The notes: a model not told the origin generated them from the letters alone. Positions 1 through 7,643 are shown, counted from the first letter of the stretch. The stretch is 64,000 nucleotides of DNA from Paranoxybacillus vitaminiphilus (GCF_003259935.1 NZ_QLMH01000005.1:146848-210847), one strand, 5' to 3'. Numbers and translations: made by a program.

Positions 1-475
1 AATGTCTCCCGAGCTTTGGTGTCCAATATCGTCCATGAGCCAGCCAGTGGCGAAATTGCAGCGCGCTTTTATAATCGCTAATATATTTTTTCGCCTGAGG
101 GTGTTGTTCTTTCCAATTTTCGAGAATGTCTTCGTCGAGAGAAACACGGGCCTTTCTTTCTTTGTAAATCGATCGGAATATTCTGCTAAGGTTATCCTTT
201 TTACGATTTTTTACTCTGGTTAAATAGTCTATTCTCAGTTTTGCTTCCACAGCGGCTAATAGGTCTAAACATATTAGAGTTTCCAACTCTTCGATTTTGT
301 TTCTAAAATATTGATCTAATTCCTCTGATGTAAAACCGATAAATTCTTCGGGTATTTCTAATCCTTTTTTTATATTTTCTTTGTATTTTAAAAGCGCGCT
401 TTTACATAGATTATAAAAATTTACGATATCTTCAAGGTTTTTATGCTCCCCCGAAAATGTGATGCGTCTCTTCAC
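1..475 (-). CDS. HEPN-domain protein, putative RNase toxin (3' end beyond window)
   Basis: Seen: an open minus-strand frame of 158 codons that runs off the left edge. It starts with GTG at 475, overlapping the TGA of the upstream gene by four bases (GTGA), so the two are translationally coupled. Residues 142-147 read RHWLAH inside the segment QFRHWLAHGRYW, the Rx4H motif of HEPN ribonuclease domains; the preceding residues are helix-rich and charged (Leu-Glu-Lys), as in HEPN folds. Known: HEPN proteins with Rx4-6H are metal-independent RNases in toxin-antitoxin, abortive-infection and CRISPR accessory systems. Inferred: a toxin or defence RNase partnered with the 179-aa protein. The C-terminus is not visible, so the exact HEPN family cannot be fixed. 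Confidence 0.6.
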   Translation of the reverse strand, partial: MKRRITFSGEHKNLEDIVNFYNLCKSALLKYKENIKKGLEIPEEFIGFTSEELDQYFRNKIEELETLICLDLLAAVEAKLRIDYLTRVKNRKKDNLSRIFRSIYKERKARVSLDEDILENWKEQHPQAKKYISDYKSALQFRHWLAHGRYWTPKLGRH

Positions 476-1011
476 TCGGCAATGACCTCTAATAAAGCAT
501 CAGAAAAGGAATCTTCGTTCAAGTCAATAAATTTTATGTTTGGGGGAGGAGTTGCGATTTTCCAAACATACTCGGGATTTTTCGTTTCGCGGATTTTTTC
601 TAAACCTTTTGACAGTCCATCGTTGAAATGAACCGTAACTTTCGGTGATTCTGCTTCTTTATCTACTAATAAAAATTTAATATTGCCATTTTTCCCAATC
701 ATATCGATTCTTCCCATAGCACCTATAATATTTTTTCCAATCGGCTCTATTACTACTTTTTGATTTGGGAAGTTTATATATAGTTTGTTTGTTGCATATT
801 CGCCAAGGTATTCTTCATATTTTTTTACTTCTTCCCAATCTAAAGATAGTAGTCCTTTTTCTTGAAGGGGGGCAAGGAATGCTTTAACTTGATTGTAGAA
901 CTCTGCAATTTCCGCCAGCCACTGCTGTTTTTTCTGTTCCCAATCGATTTTATTCCGCTCGGCGTCTTTCTTTTTTCTTTTCAAAAATTCTTCTAAATTC
1001 TCCATTCCCAT
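472..1011 (-). CDS. hypothetical protein, partner of HEPN gene (candidate antitoxin/sensor)
   Basis: Seen: 179 aa, ATG at 1011 with GGAGAG seven bases upstream; a second ATG at 1005 is possible. The first ~40 residues are highly charged (Lys/Glu/Asp with Trp and Gln) and should form a coiled coil. Residues ~70-150 look like a beta-rich globular domain containing IEPIGKNIIGAMGRIDMIGK. There is no signal peptide or membrane helix. I do not recognise the family. The gene ends in a four-base overlap with the HEPN gene, so the two are made together. Inferred: antitoxin, inhibitor or sensing partner of the HEPN RNase. An alternative is an unrelated housekeeping protein that merely shares the operon. 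Confidence 0.7.
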   Translation of the reverse strand: MGMENLEEFLKRKKKDAERNKIDWEQKKQQWLAEIAEFYNQVKAFLAPLQEKGLLSLDWEEVKKYEEYLGEYATNKLYINFPNQKVVIEPIGKNIIGAMGRIDMIGKNGNIKFLLVDKEAESPKVTVHFNDGLSKGLEKIRETKNPEYVWKIATPPPNIKFIDLNEDSFSDALLEVIAE

Positions 1012-1404
1012 TTACAAACTCTCCTTTATACAATATTTGTCATTTTTTATTATATCTTATTTGGCGGCTAACGGGTAGATGAGTCAGAAAATAACGATGA
1101 AACAAACGATATACGAAACATTTTCTGTAATCATTGTATTCAGATCGTAGCAAGGACATGAAAATTTACTTATTACTGTGGGTATTAGTCAAAAATTTTT
1201 GTTCGATATCGAATAGGGTCCCGATTGAAAAAGTAGAGGACAAGCAAGCTCCCTTAGTGTAGTTTGTTTCTATCGATATGATGTTAGACGTTGGCATTAA
1301 ATTGTACTCATACTGCATGCTGCGCTTAAATTTTAAAAATATTGCTTTATATATGTAAGGTGATTAGTGATAAAATGTTAATAAAAAGAGATGGAGGCAA
1401 ACAA
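1012..1404. other. intergenic gap with no recognisable gene
   Basis: About 390 AT-rich bases between two divergent operons. I see no ORF with a ribosome binding site, no clear terminator and no convincing sigma-A pair. Promoters for both flanking operons must lie here, but I cannot place them confidently. Confidence 0.5.
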
Positions 1405-1665
1405 ATGAAATGGTCAGAGTTGCGTAAGCAATATCCAAATCAATTTGTGTTGGTGGAGGCCATTTCGGCTTATTCGCAAAATGGCAAACGTATTATTGAG
1501 GAAATGGTAGTGATCGATCGGTACCATAGTGTGTCTGATGCATGGAATGGTTATAAGCAGCAACACAAAACTTTCCCGGGGAAGGAATTATATATTTTTC
1601 ACACAAGCAAGGAGCAAATAGAGGTGGAAGAACAATATTTTATAGGGATTCGGGGGAGAGTATGA
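1405..1665 (+). CDS. hypothetical protein encoded upstream of retropepsin-like protease
   Basis: Seen: 86 aa starting at ATG 1405, chosen because GGAGG lies seven bases upstream; the in-frame upstream extension to 1342 lacks such a site. The protein begins MKWSELRKQYPNQFVLVEA and is a small soluble alpha/beta protein with no cysteine and no membrane segment. It ends in an ATGA overlap with the protease gene at 1662, so the pair is co-translated. I do not recognise a named family. Inferred from coupling: it is a partner, substrate or regulator of the protease; nothing in its sequence shows a catalytic motif. Confidence 0.75.
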   Translation: MKWSELRKQYPNQFVLVEAISAYSQNGKRIIEEMVVIDRYHSVSDAWNGYKQQHKTFPGKELYIFHTSKEQIEVEEQYFIGIRGRV

Positions 1666-2048
1666 ATATAAGAATAGAAAATGGATTGCCTATTGTTTCC
1701 GTTGAAATAAAGCGTGGTGAAAAAGCGGTTCTTTTAACGGACGTGTTATTGGACACAGGTTGCGCTACGACCATTTTTGATACGGATGTACTCGCGCAAA
1801 TCGGTATAGAGTTAGATATTATTAATGGAAGAACAAAACGAATGTACGGAGTAGGCGGATACAGCGAACTTTGTTATGAACAAATAGTAAATAACGTCAC
1901 AATTGATGGAAAGGAACTAGTATCATTTTTATTGCAATTAGGAATGACTAAAGAAATATATGGTTTTGACGGAATTTTAGGCGTAGACTTTATGGAGAGA
2001 ACGGGAGTGATTATTGATTTTAAAAATTTCATTATTAAATATGGATAA
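1662..2048 (+). CDS. retropepsin-like aspartic protease domain protein
   Basis: Seen: 128 aa. Residues 31-33 are DTG in the context LLDTGCATTIF, the active-site signature of clan AA aspartic proteases. Near residue 100 comes GILGVDFM, the hydrophobic-Gly element that completes the single-lobed retropepsin fold. Known: such one-lobe enzymes act as homodimers, each subunit giving one Asp. There is no signal peptide, so it is cytosolic. The start overlaps the preceding 86-aa gene (ATGA). The substrate cannot be read from the sequence. Confidence in the fold is high; confidence in proteolytic activity is moderate because many bacterial members are uncharacterised. Confidence 0.8.
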   Translation: MNIRIENGLPIVSVEIKRGEKAVLLTDVLLDTGCATTIFDTDVLAQIGIELDIINGRTKRMYGVGGYSELCYEQIVNNVTIDGKELVSFLLQLGMTKEIYGFDGILGVDFMERTGVIIDFKNFIIKYG

Positions 2049-2171
2049 AAGCAATGTTTGGGTTCTGCCAAGAAAGTTTTGCACTTATATTCCCCATCTT
2101 GTTTTTCATTCCTTTTTAAGTTACTATTATTCCTTCTCCAATAATTGACAAGCATTGTGCACGTGAAATGA

Positions 2172-2184
2172 GATTATCATAATC
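2172..2184. promoter_or_regulatory. perfect 13-bp palindrome upstream of flaG
   Basis: GATTATCATAATC is a perfect inverted repeat about 90 bases before flaG. It could be an operator, but no factor can be assigned. Confidence 0.25.
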
Positions 2185-2228
2185 CCTTGAATTTATTTTT
2201 CCCTCCCCTTCACAATTTCCCATCTTCA

Positions 2229-2236
2229 TCCGATAT
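2229..2236 (+). promoter_or_regulatory. possible sigma-D -10 element for flagellar operon
   Basis: TCCGATAT matches seven of eight bases of the sigma-D -10 consensus GCCGATAT. The -35 position (consensus TAAA, 15 bases upstream) is poor. Known: flaG-fliDST is sigma-D dependent in B. subtilis, which supports the call. Confidence 0.4.
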
Positions 2237-2273
2237 AAAACATAGATAGTGTTTATGTAAAGGAGCGGGCGTT

Positions 2274-2633
2274 ATGACGGTGGAAAAGGTCTCTTTACAT
2301 CCTCCTTCTTTCTATGAAAACATTCGCAATGAAAAGGAAAATGGTGCGATAGAATTGCAAAAGCAACAAAATCATGCCAGCGTTTCAGAAACGCCGGAGC
2401 AAGAAGTTCCGAAAGAAAAACTGGAAGAAGTCGTGAAAGGCTTGAACGAATTCCTGCAGCCTAGCCAAACATCATTAAAATTTGAACTTCATGATCAACT
2501 AAAGGAATATTACGTACAAATTATTGACGAACGGACGAGAGAGGTCATTCGCGAAATTCCTCCGAAAAAGCTTTTGGATATGTACGCGACGATGATGCAG
2601 TTTGTCGGATTAATTGTTGATAAAAAAATTTAA
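2274..2633 (+). CDS. flaG: FlaG family flagellar protein
   Basis: Seen: 119 aa. The N-terminal half is polar and low in complexity. The C-terminal half carries the FlaG signature: LKFELHDQLKEYYVQIIDERTREVIREIPPKKLLDMYA split across residues ~70-108. ATG at 2274 follows GGAGCGGGCG. Known: FlaG (B. subtilis YvyC) influences filament length and is encoded beside fliD in many bacteria. Here it is the first gene of the cluster, 15 bases before fliD, and so the likely first cistron of flaG-fliD-fliS-fliT. Confidence 0.92.
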   Translation: MTVEKVSLHPPSFYENIRNEKENGAIELQKQQNHASVSETPEQEVPKEKLEEVVKGLNEFLQPSQTSLKFELHDQLKEYYVQIIDERTREVIREIPPKKLLDMYATMMQFVGLIVDKKI

Positions 2634-2648
2634 GGATGGTGAGTTTCG

Positions 2649-4763
2649 GTGAGCACGATGCGTATTGGCGGTTTGGCGAGCGGAATGGATATTGATCAGC
2701 TTGTAAAAGATTTAATGAAAGCAGAGCGGATGCCGTTGGATAAACTGTACCAAAGAAAGCAAATCCTTGAATGGCAGCGCGATGATTATCGGGAGATGAA
2801 CTCTCTTCTTCTTGCTTTAAGAAACGAAGTATTTAATATGAAACTATCATCAAAATACCGTGCCAGAACAGCAACTTCCTCTAATGAAGCAAAAGTAACA
2901 GCCACAGCGACAAGTGCGGCAAGTACAGCTTCCTATACAATTACAGAAGTAAAACAGCTGGCAGCAGCAGCTACTAAAGTAAGTACCGCGACGGTTTCTA
3001 GTGGAACGAAAATAGATCCTTCCAAAGGACTGTACGAAATTAAGGATAATTTTGCAGATAGTACTTTTAACTGGAAAAAAGGAAGTGTAGAAAGCCAAAC
3101 GATTTCAGTGGCAGCGGATGGAACAAATTTTTCTTTAGGTCTGAAAGCCGGAGTAAATGTCCAATTCAGTGATGCCAATTTAGATAACATTGACGATGAT
3201 ATTGTTGTCAAAGTAGACGGGAAAGCTTATACCGTTGTAACAGATCCAAATGTAGCACTAAGTACCGGACAAGTGAGAATCGACACCTCTGGAAATTTAA
3301 CGTTTAAAGATACGATTAAGGCTGGCAGTACCATAAGTATTGATTATTACACTGATGTTCGTAAAGATAATGATAAAACTCTTTCTGCAGCCACAAAAGA
3401 AATTCAGTTACAAAAAGGATCCATTGTTGGCGATGATGGAACTATTCAATTAGATATCGGAGGAACAATTTATTCTAACGTAGGTACTGAAATTCGTGAT
3501 GGTTCAGGTAATAAAGTGGGAACAATCGATTTAGCTACCGGAAAAATTACAATGGATAATGAAATTGCTGCTGGAACAGTGATTAAAGCCACTTATAAAC
3601 AAAACTATTTTACGTTTGGCATTACAACTTATGACAGCAGTGGACAAGCAGTAACTGAAAAATTCGGTGTACAAGGAAACGAATCATTAAATACAGTCAT
3701 TAATCGGGTGAACAGTTCAAAAGCAGGCGTAACGATGTTTTATGATTCGTTCTCCGATAAGGTTACGTTAACGCGAAATGAAACAGGCAACTTCCATGGA
3801 AAAGGACCTGGAGATGATGGCTTTACAACACCAACCGGTCCAAATGCTGCCGATGATGAAATTACAACATTAGGCGGCTTTTTGAACAATGTTTTGAATT
3901 TTGGTAATGCAGCTGAAAAAGGTGGACAAAATGCGAAGTTTACGATTAATGGACTAGCTACTGAGCGCACTTCTAACACTTTTACTATGTCTGGGGTAAC
4001 GTTTACGTTAAAGGATACGTTTGATGTAACCGATCCTAGCGTTTCTATATCAATTAAAAATGATACGGAATCTGTGTTTCAAAATATTAAAAATTTCATT
4101 GATAAATACAATGAAACGATTGAAAAAATTCAAAAGAAAATTTCTGAGGAACGCTACCGTGATTATCTGCCGCTGACTGATGAGCAAAAAGAAGCAATGT
4201 CGGAGAAACAAATTGAACTTTGGGAAGAAAAGGCTAAAAGCGGCTTATTAAGGAGAGACCCGATTCTTTCAAGCGGATTATCGCAAATGCGGCTGAACTT
4301 TTATGATCCTGTCACTAACAGCTCGATTAATCCGAAATATAAACAGCTCGCCAGCATTGGCATTACAACATCATCAAACTATTTAGACGGCGGCAAACTT
4401 ATTATTGATGAAGCAAAGTTAAAAGCGGCCATTGAAGAGGATCCTCAAGCGGTTGAACAATTATTTATAAGTTCCGGTACGACGGATTCGGAAAAAGGGA
4501 TTATGCATCGATTATATGATACGATTAATAGTGTCATGGAAAACATTTATGAACGTGCCGGCAAAGAAACATGGACGAATGCACAATTTACGATTGGGAA
4601 AAATTTGCTTGATATTGAGAAGCGTATTGATGCTTTCGAAGACCGTCTCGTTGAAATCGAAGACCGCTACTGGCGTCAATTTACAGCGATGGAGCAGGCA
4701 ATTAACCAATATAACTCTCAAGCCATGTACCTCATGAACGCGTTTGGCGGAGGTATGCAATAA
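2649..4763 (+). CDS. fliD: flagellar hook-associated protein 2 (filament cap)
   Basis: Seen: 704 aa from GTG 2649, with AAGGATGG upstream. The N-terminal ~100 residues (RIGGLASGMDIDQLVKDLM) and the C-terminal ~250 residues (coiled coil ending in QYNSQAMYLMNAFGGG) are the conserved FliD_N and FliD_C parts. The middle, residues ~110-400, is Thr/Ser/Asp-rich beta-structure and is the variable exposed domain. B. subtilis FliD is about 500 aa, so this one is ~200 aa longer. Known: FliD oligomers cap the growing filament and help flagellin fold; it is exported by the flagellar type III system without a cleaved signal. FliT and FliS chaperones follow directly. Confidence 0.95.
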   Translation: MSTMRIGGLASGMDIDQLVKDLMKAERMPLDKLYQRKQILEWQRDDYREMNSLLLALRNEVFNMKLSSKYRARTATSSNEAKVTATATSAASTASYTITEVKQLAAAATKVSTATVSSGTKIDPSKGLYEIKDNFADSTFNWKKGSVESQTISVAADGTNFSLGLKAGVNVQFSDANLDNIDDDIVVKVDGKAYTVVTDPNVALSTGQVRIDTSGNLTFKDTIKAGSTISIDYYTDVRKDNDKTLSAATKEIQLQKGSIVGDDGTIQLDIGGTIYSNVGTEIRDGSGNKVGTIDLATGKITMDNEIAAGTVIKATYKQNYFTFGITTYDSSGQAVTEKFGVQGNESLNTVINRVNSSKAGVTMFYDSFSDKVTLTRNETGNFHGKGPGDDGFTTPTGPNAADDEITTLGGFLNNVLNFGNAAEKGGQNAKFTINGLATERTSNTFTMSGVTFTLKDTFDVTDPSVSISIKNDTESVFQNIKNFIDKYNETIEKIQKKISEERYRDYLPLTDEQKEAMSEKQIELWEEKAKSGLLRRDPILSSGLSQMRLNFYDPVTNSSINPKYKQLASIGITTSSNYLDGGKLIIDEAKLKAAIEEDPQAVEQLFISSGTTDSEKGIMHRLYDTINSVMENIYERAGKETWTNAQFTIGKNLLDIEKRIDAFEDRLVEIEDRYWRQFTAMEQAINQYNSQAMYLMNAFGGGMQ

Positions 4764-4786
4764 TTCCTAAAGGAGTGTTTTAACGA

Positions 4787-5188
4787 ATGGCAACCAACAA
4801 TCCGTATCAGTCTTATCAGGCAAATTCAGTACAAACAGCGTCGCCCGGCGAGTTAACGCTCATGTTATACAACGGCTGCTTAAAGTTTATTAATCTCGCC
4901 CGTAAGGCGATTGAAGAAAAAAATGTTGAAGAGAGAAACACGAATCTGTTAAAAGCGCAAAAAATTATTCAGGAACTAATGGTGACTCTTAAAATGGAAT
5001 ATGAAGTGGCAAAACATATGATGGTGATGTACGATTACATTTACCGTCGTCTTGTCGAGGCAAATATTAAGGCGGATGCAGCGATTTTAGATGAAGTCGA
5101 AGAATATGTAACAGAATTCCGCGATACGTGGAAGCAGGTGATTCAGCTGAATCGCCAGCAGCAATATGCGCAAGGTGGGCAAGTATAG
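4787..5188 (+). CDS. fliS: flagellin export chaperone FliS
   Basis: Seen: 133 aa, starting MATNNPYQSYQANSVQTASPGELTLMLYNG, the conserved FliS N-terminus that lines the flagellin-binding groove, followed by an all-helical body. AAAGGAG lies before the ATG. Known: FliS binds the C-terminus of flagellin in the cytoplasm and prevents premature polymerisation. It lies 23 bases after fliD, and its TAG stop shares a base with the GTG start of fliT. Confidence 0.95.
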   Translation: MATNNPYQSYQANSVQTASPGELTLMLYNGCLKFINLARKAIEEKNVEERNTNLLKAQKIIQELMVTLKMEYEVAKHMMVMYDYIYRRLVEANIKADAAILDEVEEYVTEFRDTWKQVIQLNRQQQYAQGGQV

Positions 5189-5538
5189 TGAGTGTTGTCG
5201 CTGAGTTGTTTCATGTAACAAAAGAGCTGTACGAACTTTTACATCAACCTGCCGGTAAAGAACAGCGCGATGAAACAATTGAAGCCTTGCAGCGGCTGCT
5301 TGATGAACGCGATTTGCTCATTCAAAAGCTGCAGCCGCCGTATAGCGAAGAAGAGCAGGAGCTGGGAATGCAAATCGTTTCCCTAAATGAAGAGATTTAT
5401 GAAAAGATCCAGGAGCTCAAACGGCAAATTCAATTCGATTTAAAGAGCATTAAGCAGAAAAAAATCGCCAATCGAAATTATATGAATCCGTATCAGCCGC
5501 TTTCGCTTGACGGCATGTTTTACGATAAAAAAAGATAG
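5188..5538 (+). CDS. fliT: flagellar protein FliT (FliD export chaperone-like)
   Basis: Seen: 116 aa from GTG 5188, whose G is the last base of the fliS stop codon; AAGGTGGG just upstream serves as ribosome binding site. An open frame continues 20 codons upstream inside fliS, but that start would have no site of its own. The protein is helical and charged, beginning MSVVAELFHVTKELYELL. Position directly after fliS and predicted all-helical fold fit FliT, the chaperone for FliD; sequence conservation in this family is low, so context carries most of the weight. Confidence 0.75.
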   Translation: MSVVAELFHVTKELYELLHQPAGKEQRDETIEALQRLLDERDLLIQKLQPPYSEEEQELGMQIVSLNEEIYEKIQELKRQIQFDLKSIKQKKIANRNYMNPYQPLSLDGMFYDKKR

Positions 5539-5550
5539 GTTGTGATATAA

Positions 5551-5937
5551 ATGGTTGAATTAACAAATGCACAATTTGAGATGGTGCAAAAGTACGCAGC
5601 GTTGCTTGATACGATTGAGGAAGGATTTGAGTATATCGAGGAAAGCTTTACAAACTATGAACGGACGCAAGGAGATGTGGTGCTTGCTGATATTTTCACT
5701 GCTTTTGGACGCATTAGCCAAACGAACGTTCATTTAAGCAAGATACTTGCCGAAGATGAAGAAATCGTTCGTCATCTCCAGCTTTTTTCGGGGGTTTTAG
5801 AAGAAGCGTATAAGCTTGACGGAAAATTAGATGATCAAAACTTCAAACAGCAAGTCGTGCAAAATCATCTTTCCCCGGCCTTCCAAGCATGGAAGCTGTC
5901 GATTCAGCAATCGTTAAAGAAATATATTGAACAATAA
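5551..5937 (+). CDS. conserved hypothetical protein at end of fliDST cluster
   Basis: Seen: 128 aa, acidic, predicted all-helical, no signal peptide or membrane segment, begins MVELTNAQFEMVQKYAALL. It lies 12 bases after fliT and just before a terminator, so it is the last cistron of the flagellar operon. I do not recognise a family. Inferred from position: a cytosolic helical protein related to flagellar export or assembly, possibly another small chaperone. Confidence 0.7.
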   Translation: MVELTNAQFEMVQKYAALLDTIEEGFEYIEESFTNYERTQGDVVLADIFTAFGRISQTNVHLSKILAEDEEIVRHLQLFSGVLEEAYKLDGKLDDQNFKQQVVQNHLSPAFQAWKLSIQQSLKKYIEQ

Positions 5938-5942
5938 TCAAA

Positions 5943-5975
5943 AGCCAGGTTCCGCTTCTTGGAATCTGGTTTTCT
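5943..5975 (+). terminator. Rho-independent terminator after flagellar operon
   Basis: AGCCAGGTTCC pairs with GGAATCTGGTT across a seven-base loop, followed by TTTT. It closes the flaG-fliDST unit. The remaining ~300 bases to hpf hold the hpf promoter and nothing else I can identify. Confidence 0.75.
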
Positions 5976-6287
5976 ATTGTTTTCTAAAACGCCTTCACAA
6001 TTGTTAAATTAATGTCTTTCTTAAAGTCGATTTCATATGAGCTCTCCATAACGTTTTTTATAACGCGGATAATGGGTGGTAATGGTAAGTTTTAGAAATT
6101 CGCTTGCGGCTATCCGTATTTAAGACAGTTGGAAGTTCACCTGCCCATCAGCCAAATACCATTGAAAAAATATACGGAACCATAATATAAGCTAATTAAG
6201 AGACATGTCCATATATAAAATACAGATTATACATAGGGAAAATGATTTTATTTCACAAAATGTTCATAGATTTTTTGCCATTTTTAA

Positions 6288-6314
6288 GAAGGATTTTGTA
6301 GGGATTTGTAGAAT
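6288..6314 (+). promoter_or_regulatory. sigma-H promoter of hpf (overlapping possible sigma-B site)
   Basis: GAAGGATTT (6288-6296), an 11-base spacer, then GTAGAAT (6308-6314) matches every fixed position of the sigma-H consensus RNAGGAWWW-N11/12-RNNGAAT. TTTTAA ending at 6287 and GGGATT at 6301, 13 bases apart, could form a weak overlapping sigma-B site. Known: the B. subtilis orthologue yvyD is under sigma-B and sigma-H. Confidence 0.7.
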
Positions 6315-6351
6315 TATGAAAACATAGCCTTAATTAAAGGAGGAGTTCACG

Positions 6352-6900
6352 ATGAGATACAACATTCGCGGTGAAAACATTGAAGTAACTCCAGCATTAC
6401 GGGAATATGTGGAGAAAAAGATTGGCAAGTTGGAAAGACATTTTGAGAATACTGATGGTGTACAAGTTCATGTGAGCATGAAAGTATATAATGATAAACA
6501 AGCGAAAATCGAAGTAACGATTCCAATGCCGCAGTTAGTGTTGCGCGCAGAGGAACGTCATGATGATATGTATGCAGCGATTGACTTAGTGAGCGATAAG
6601 TTGGAGCGGCAAATTCGCAAGCATAAAACAAAAGTAAACCGCAAATGGCGCGATAAAGAAGCAAAGCATTTATTTGCGCCGGTTGGAGCTTCCGCCGCTG
6701 TGGAAGAGCAGGAAGAAGAGGAATTTGAAGTTGTGCGCACAAAGCATTTCAGCTTGAAGCCGATGGACAGCGAAGAAGCGATTTTGCAAATGAACATGCT
6801 TGGTCATAACTTTTTCATATTCACGAATGCTGAAACAAACCGGACAAACATTGTCTATAAACGGAAAGATGGAAAATACGGCTTAATCGAAGCGAACTAA
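6352..6900 (+). CDS. hpf: long-form ribosome hibernation promoting factor
   Basis: Seen: 182 aa; AAAGGAGGAG precedes the ATG. Residues ~1-100 form the ribosome-binding S30AE domain (MRYNIRGENIEVTPALREYVEKKI). A linker follows, then the ~55-residue C-terminal dimerisation domain (VVRTKHFSLKPMDSEEAILQ). Known: the long form alone pairs two 70S ribosomes into inactive 100S dimers in stationary phase or stress. It is monocistronic here, with a sigma-H promoter in front and a palindromic repeat/terminator behind, consistent with induction on entry to stationary phase. Confidence 0.96.
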   Translation: MRYNIRGENIEVTPALREYVEKKIGKLERHFENTDGVQVHVSMKVYNDKQAKIEVTIPMPQLVLRAEERHDDMYAAIDLVSDKLERQIRKHKTKVNRKWRDKEAKHLFAPVGASAAVEEQEEEEFEVVRTKHFSLKPMDSEEAILQMNMLGHNFFIFTNAETNRTNIVYKRKDGKYGLIEAN

Positions 6901-6912
6901 TTTGCCGGCAAG

Positions 6913-7032
6913 GAGGCTGTCTTATAAGGGGCTGACCTCACGTGTGTTTCACAATATATAGCTTATTTATCCAACATGATGTCCTATATATTGTGTTGTG
7001 AGGTCTGATCCTTGGCTTTGAGACAGCCTCTT
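6913..7032. repeat. GAGGCTG-family palindromic repeat, copy A
   Basis: Outer arms GAGGCTGTC (6913-6921) and GACAGCCTC (7022-7030) pair. Inside, a second pair of arms contains CTGACCTCACG / GTGAGGTCTG and CACAATATATAG / CTATATATTGTG. The whole ~120 bases can fold into one long hairpin after hpf. Related copies lie at 19137, 23563, 41167 and 48112. Confidence 0.75.
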
Positions 7033-7060
7033 ATGATATAATTTTTTATGGGTGAGAAAA

Positions 7061-7522
7061 ATGGAAGAACTGTTAAAACAAATATTGTTCAAACTGGACC
7101 ATGTCGACAAAAGATTGGAGCGCATTGAGGGGCGGCTGGACCGTTTAGAACAGCGTATGGACGGTCTGGAACAACGTATGGATGGTTTAGAGCAACGTAT
7201 GGACGGTCTGGAACAGCGTATGGATGGTCTGGAACAGCGTATGGATGGTCTGGAACAACGTATGGATGGTCTGGAACAGCGTATGGACGGTCTGGAACAG
7301 CGTATGGCAAGTTTAGAAATGAGACAAGACCGTTTAGAAAGCGAACTTCAAGAAGTAAAAGAAGCCGTTTTTCGTTTGGAAGACAGCCAGCCTAAAGATA
7401 TTTATGCGCTTTTAGAAAACATCGACAAAAGACTTGAAGAAAGAGATTTTGAAATGCATGCGCTCAATAAGCGCGTATTTAAAATTGAGGCCGAACTTGA
7501 ACGTGTAAACAGCAGAATATAA
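7061..7522 (+). CDS. heptad-repeat coiled-coil protein of unknown function
   Basis: Seen: 153 aa from ATG 7061 (GGTGAG at 7051-7056; a GTG at 7052 adds three residues). Nearly the whole protein is a parallel heptad coiled coil. Eight consecutive LEQRM heptads (seven LEQRMDG, one LEQRMAS) are encoded by near-identical 21-bp units at 7145-7312, followed by diverged heptads ending ERVNSRI. There is no membrane or catalytic motif. Similar 'RLDRLEQRMD' proteins occur in Bacillaceae and in some phage or spore contexts, but the role is unknown. It stands alone between the hpf repeat and a terminator before secA. Repeat number probably varies between strains. Confidence 0.75.
   Translation: MEELLKQILFKLDHVDKRLERIEGRLDRLEQRMDGLEQRMDGLEQRMDGLEQRMDGLEQRMDGLEQRMDGLEQRMDGLEQRMASLEMRQDRLESELQEVKEAVFRLEDSQPKDIYALLENIDKRLEERDFEMHALNKRVFKIEAELERVNSRI
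7145..7312 (+). repeat. eight tandem 21-bp units inside coiled-coil gene
   Basis: Units read CTGGAACARCGTATGGAYGGT with a few synonymous changes, in frame and encoding LEQRMDG. Low divergence between units points to recent slippage or unequal recombination. Confidence 0.9.
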
Positions 7523-7534
7523 ACAATCGATCAC

Positions 7535-7557
7535 TCCAGCGAAAAGCTGGCTTTTTT
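7535..7557 (+). terminator. Rho-independent terminator after coiled-coil gene
   Basis: CCAGC-GAAAA-GCTGG followed by CTTTTTT. Confidence 0.8.
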
Positions 7558-7584
7558 ATTTTTATCAAGCATCACCCGTCTAAG

Positions 7585-7613
7585 TTGTCACACTTGCCGG
7601 TAAGTGTTATCAT
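7585..7613 (+). promoter_or_regulatory. sigma-A promoter of secA with palindromic spacer
   Basis: TTGTCA, 17 bases, TATCAT. The spacer contains CACTT-gccggt-AAGTG, an inverted repeat that could be an operator overlapping the polymerase footprint. A leader of about 155 bases follows before the secA start. Confidence 0.65.
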
Positions 7614-7643
7614 AAATAATGCATGAGAATGTGGCTTATGATT

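Noticed and set aside
2..223. 73-codon plus-strand frame at the left edge
   Set aside because: It is antisense to the HEPN gene, whose motif and coupled start are convincing.
7089..7310. Antisense frame encoding a Pro/Asp/His repeat peptide
   Set aside because: It is the mirror of the 21-bp coding repeats of the coiled-coil gene; no ribosome binding site.
7145..7312. Regular repeats that could suggest a CRISPR array
   Set aside because: Units are contiguous 21-mers in a reading frame with no spacers.
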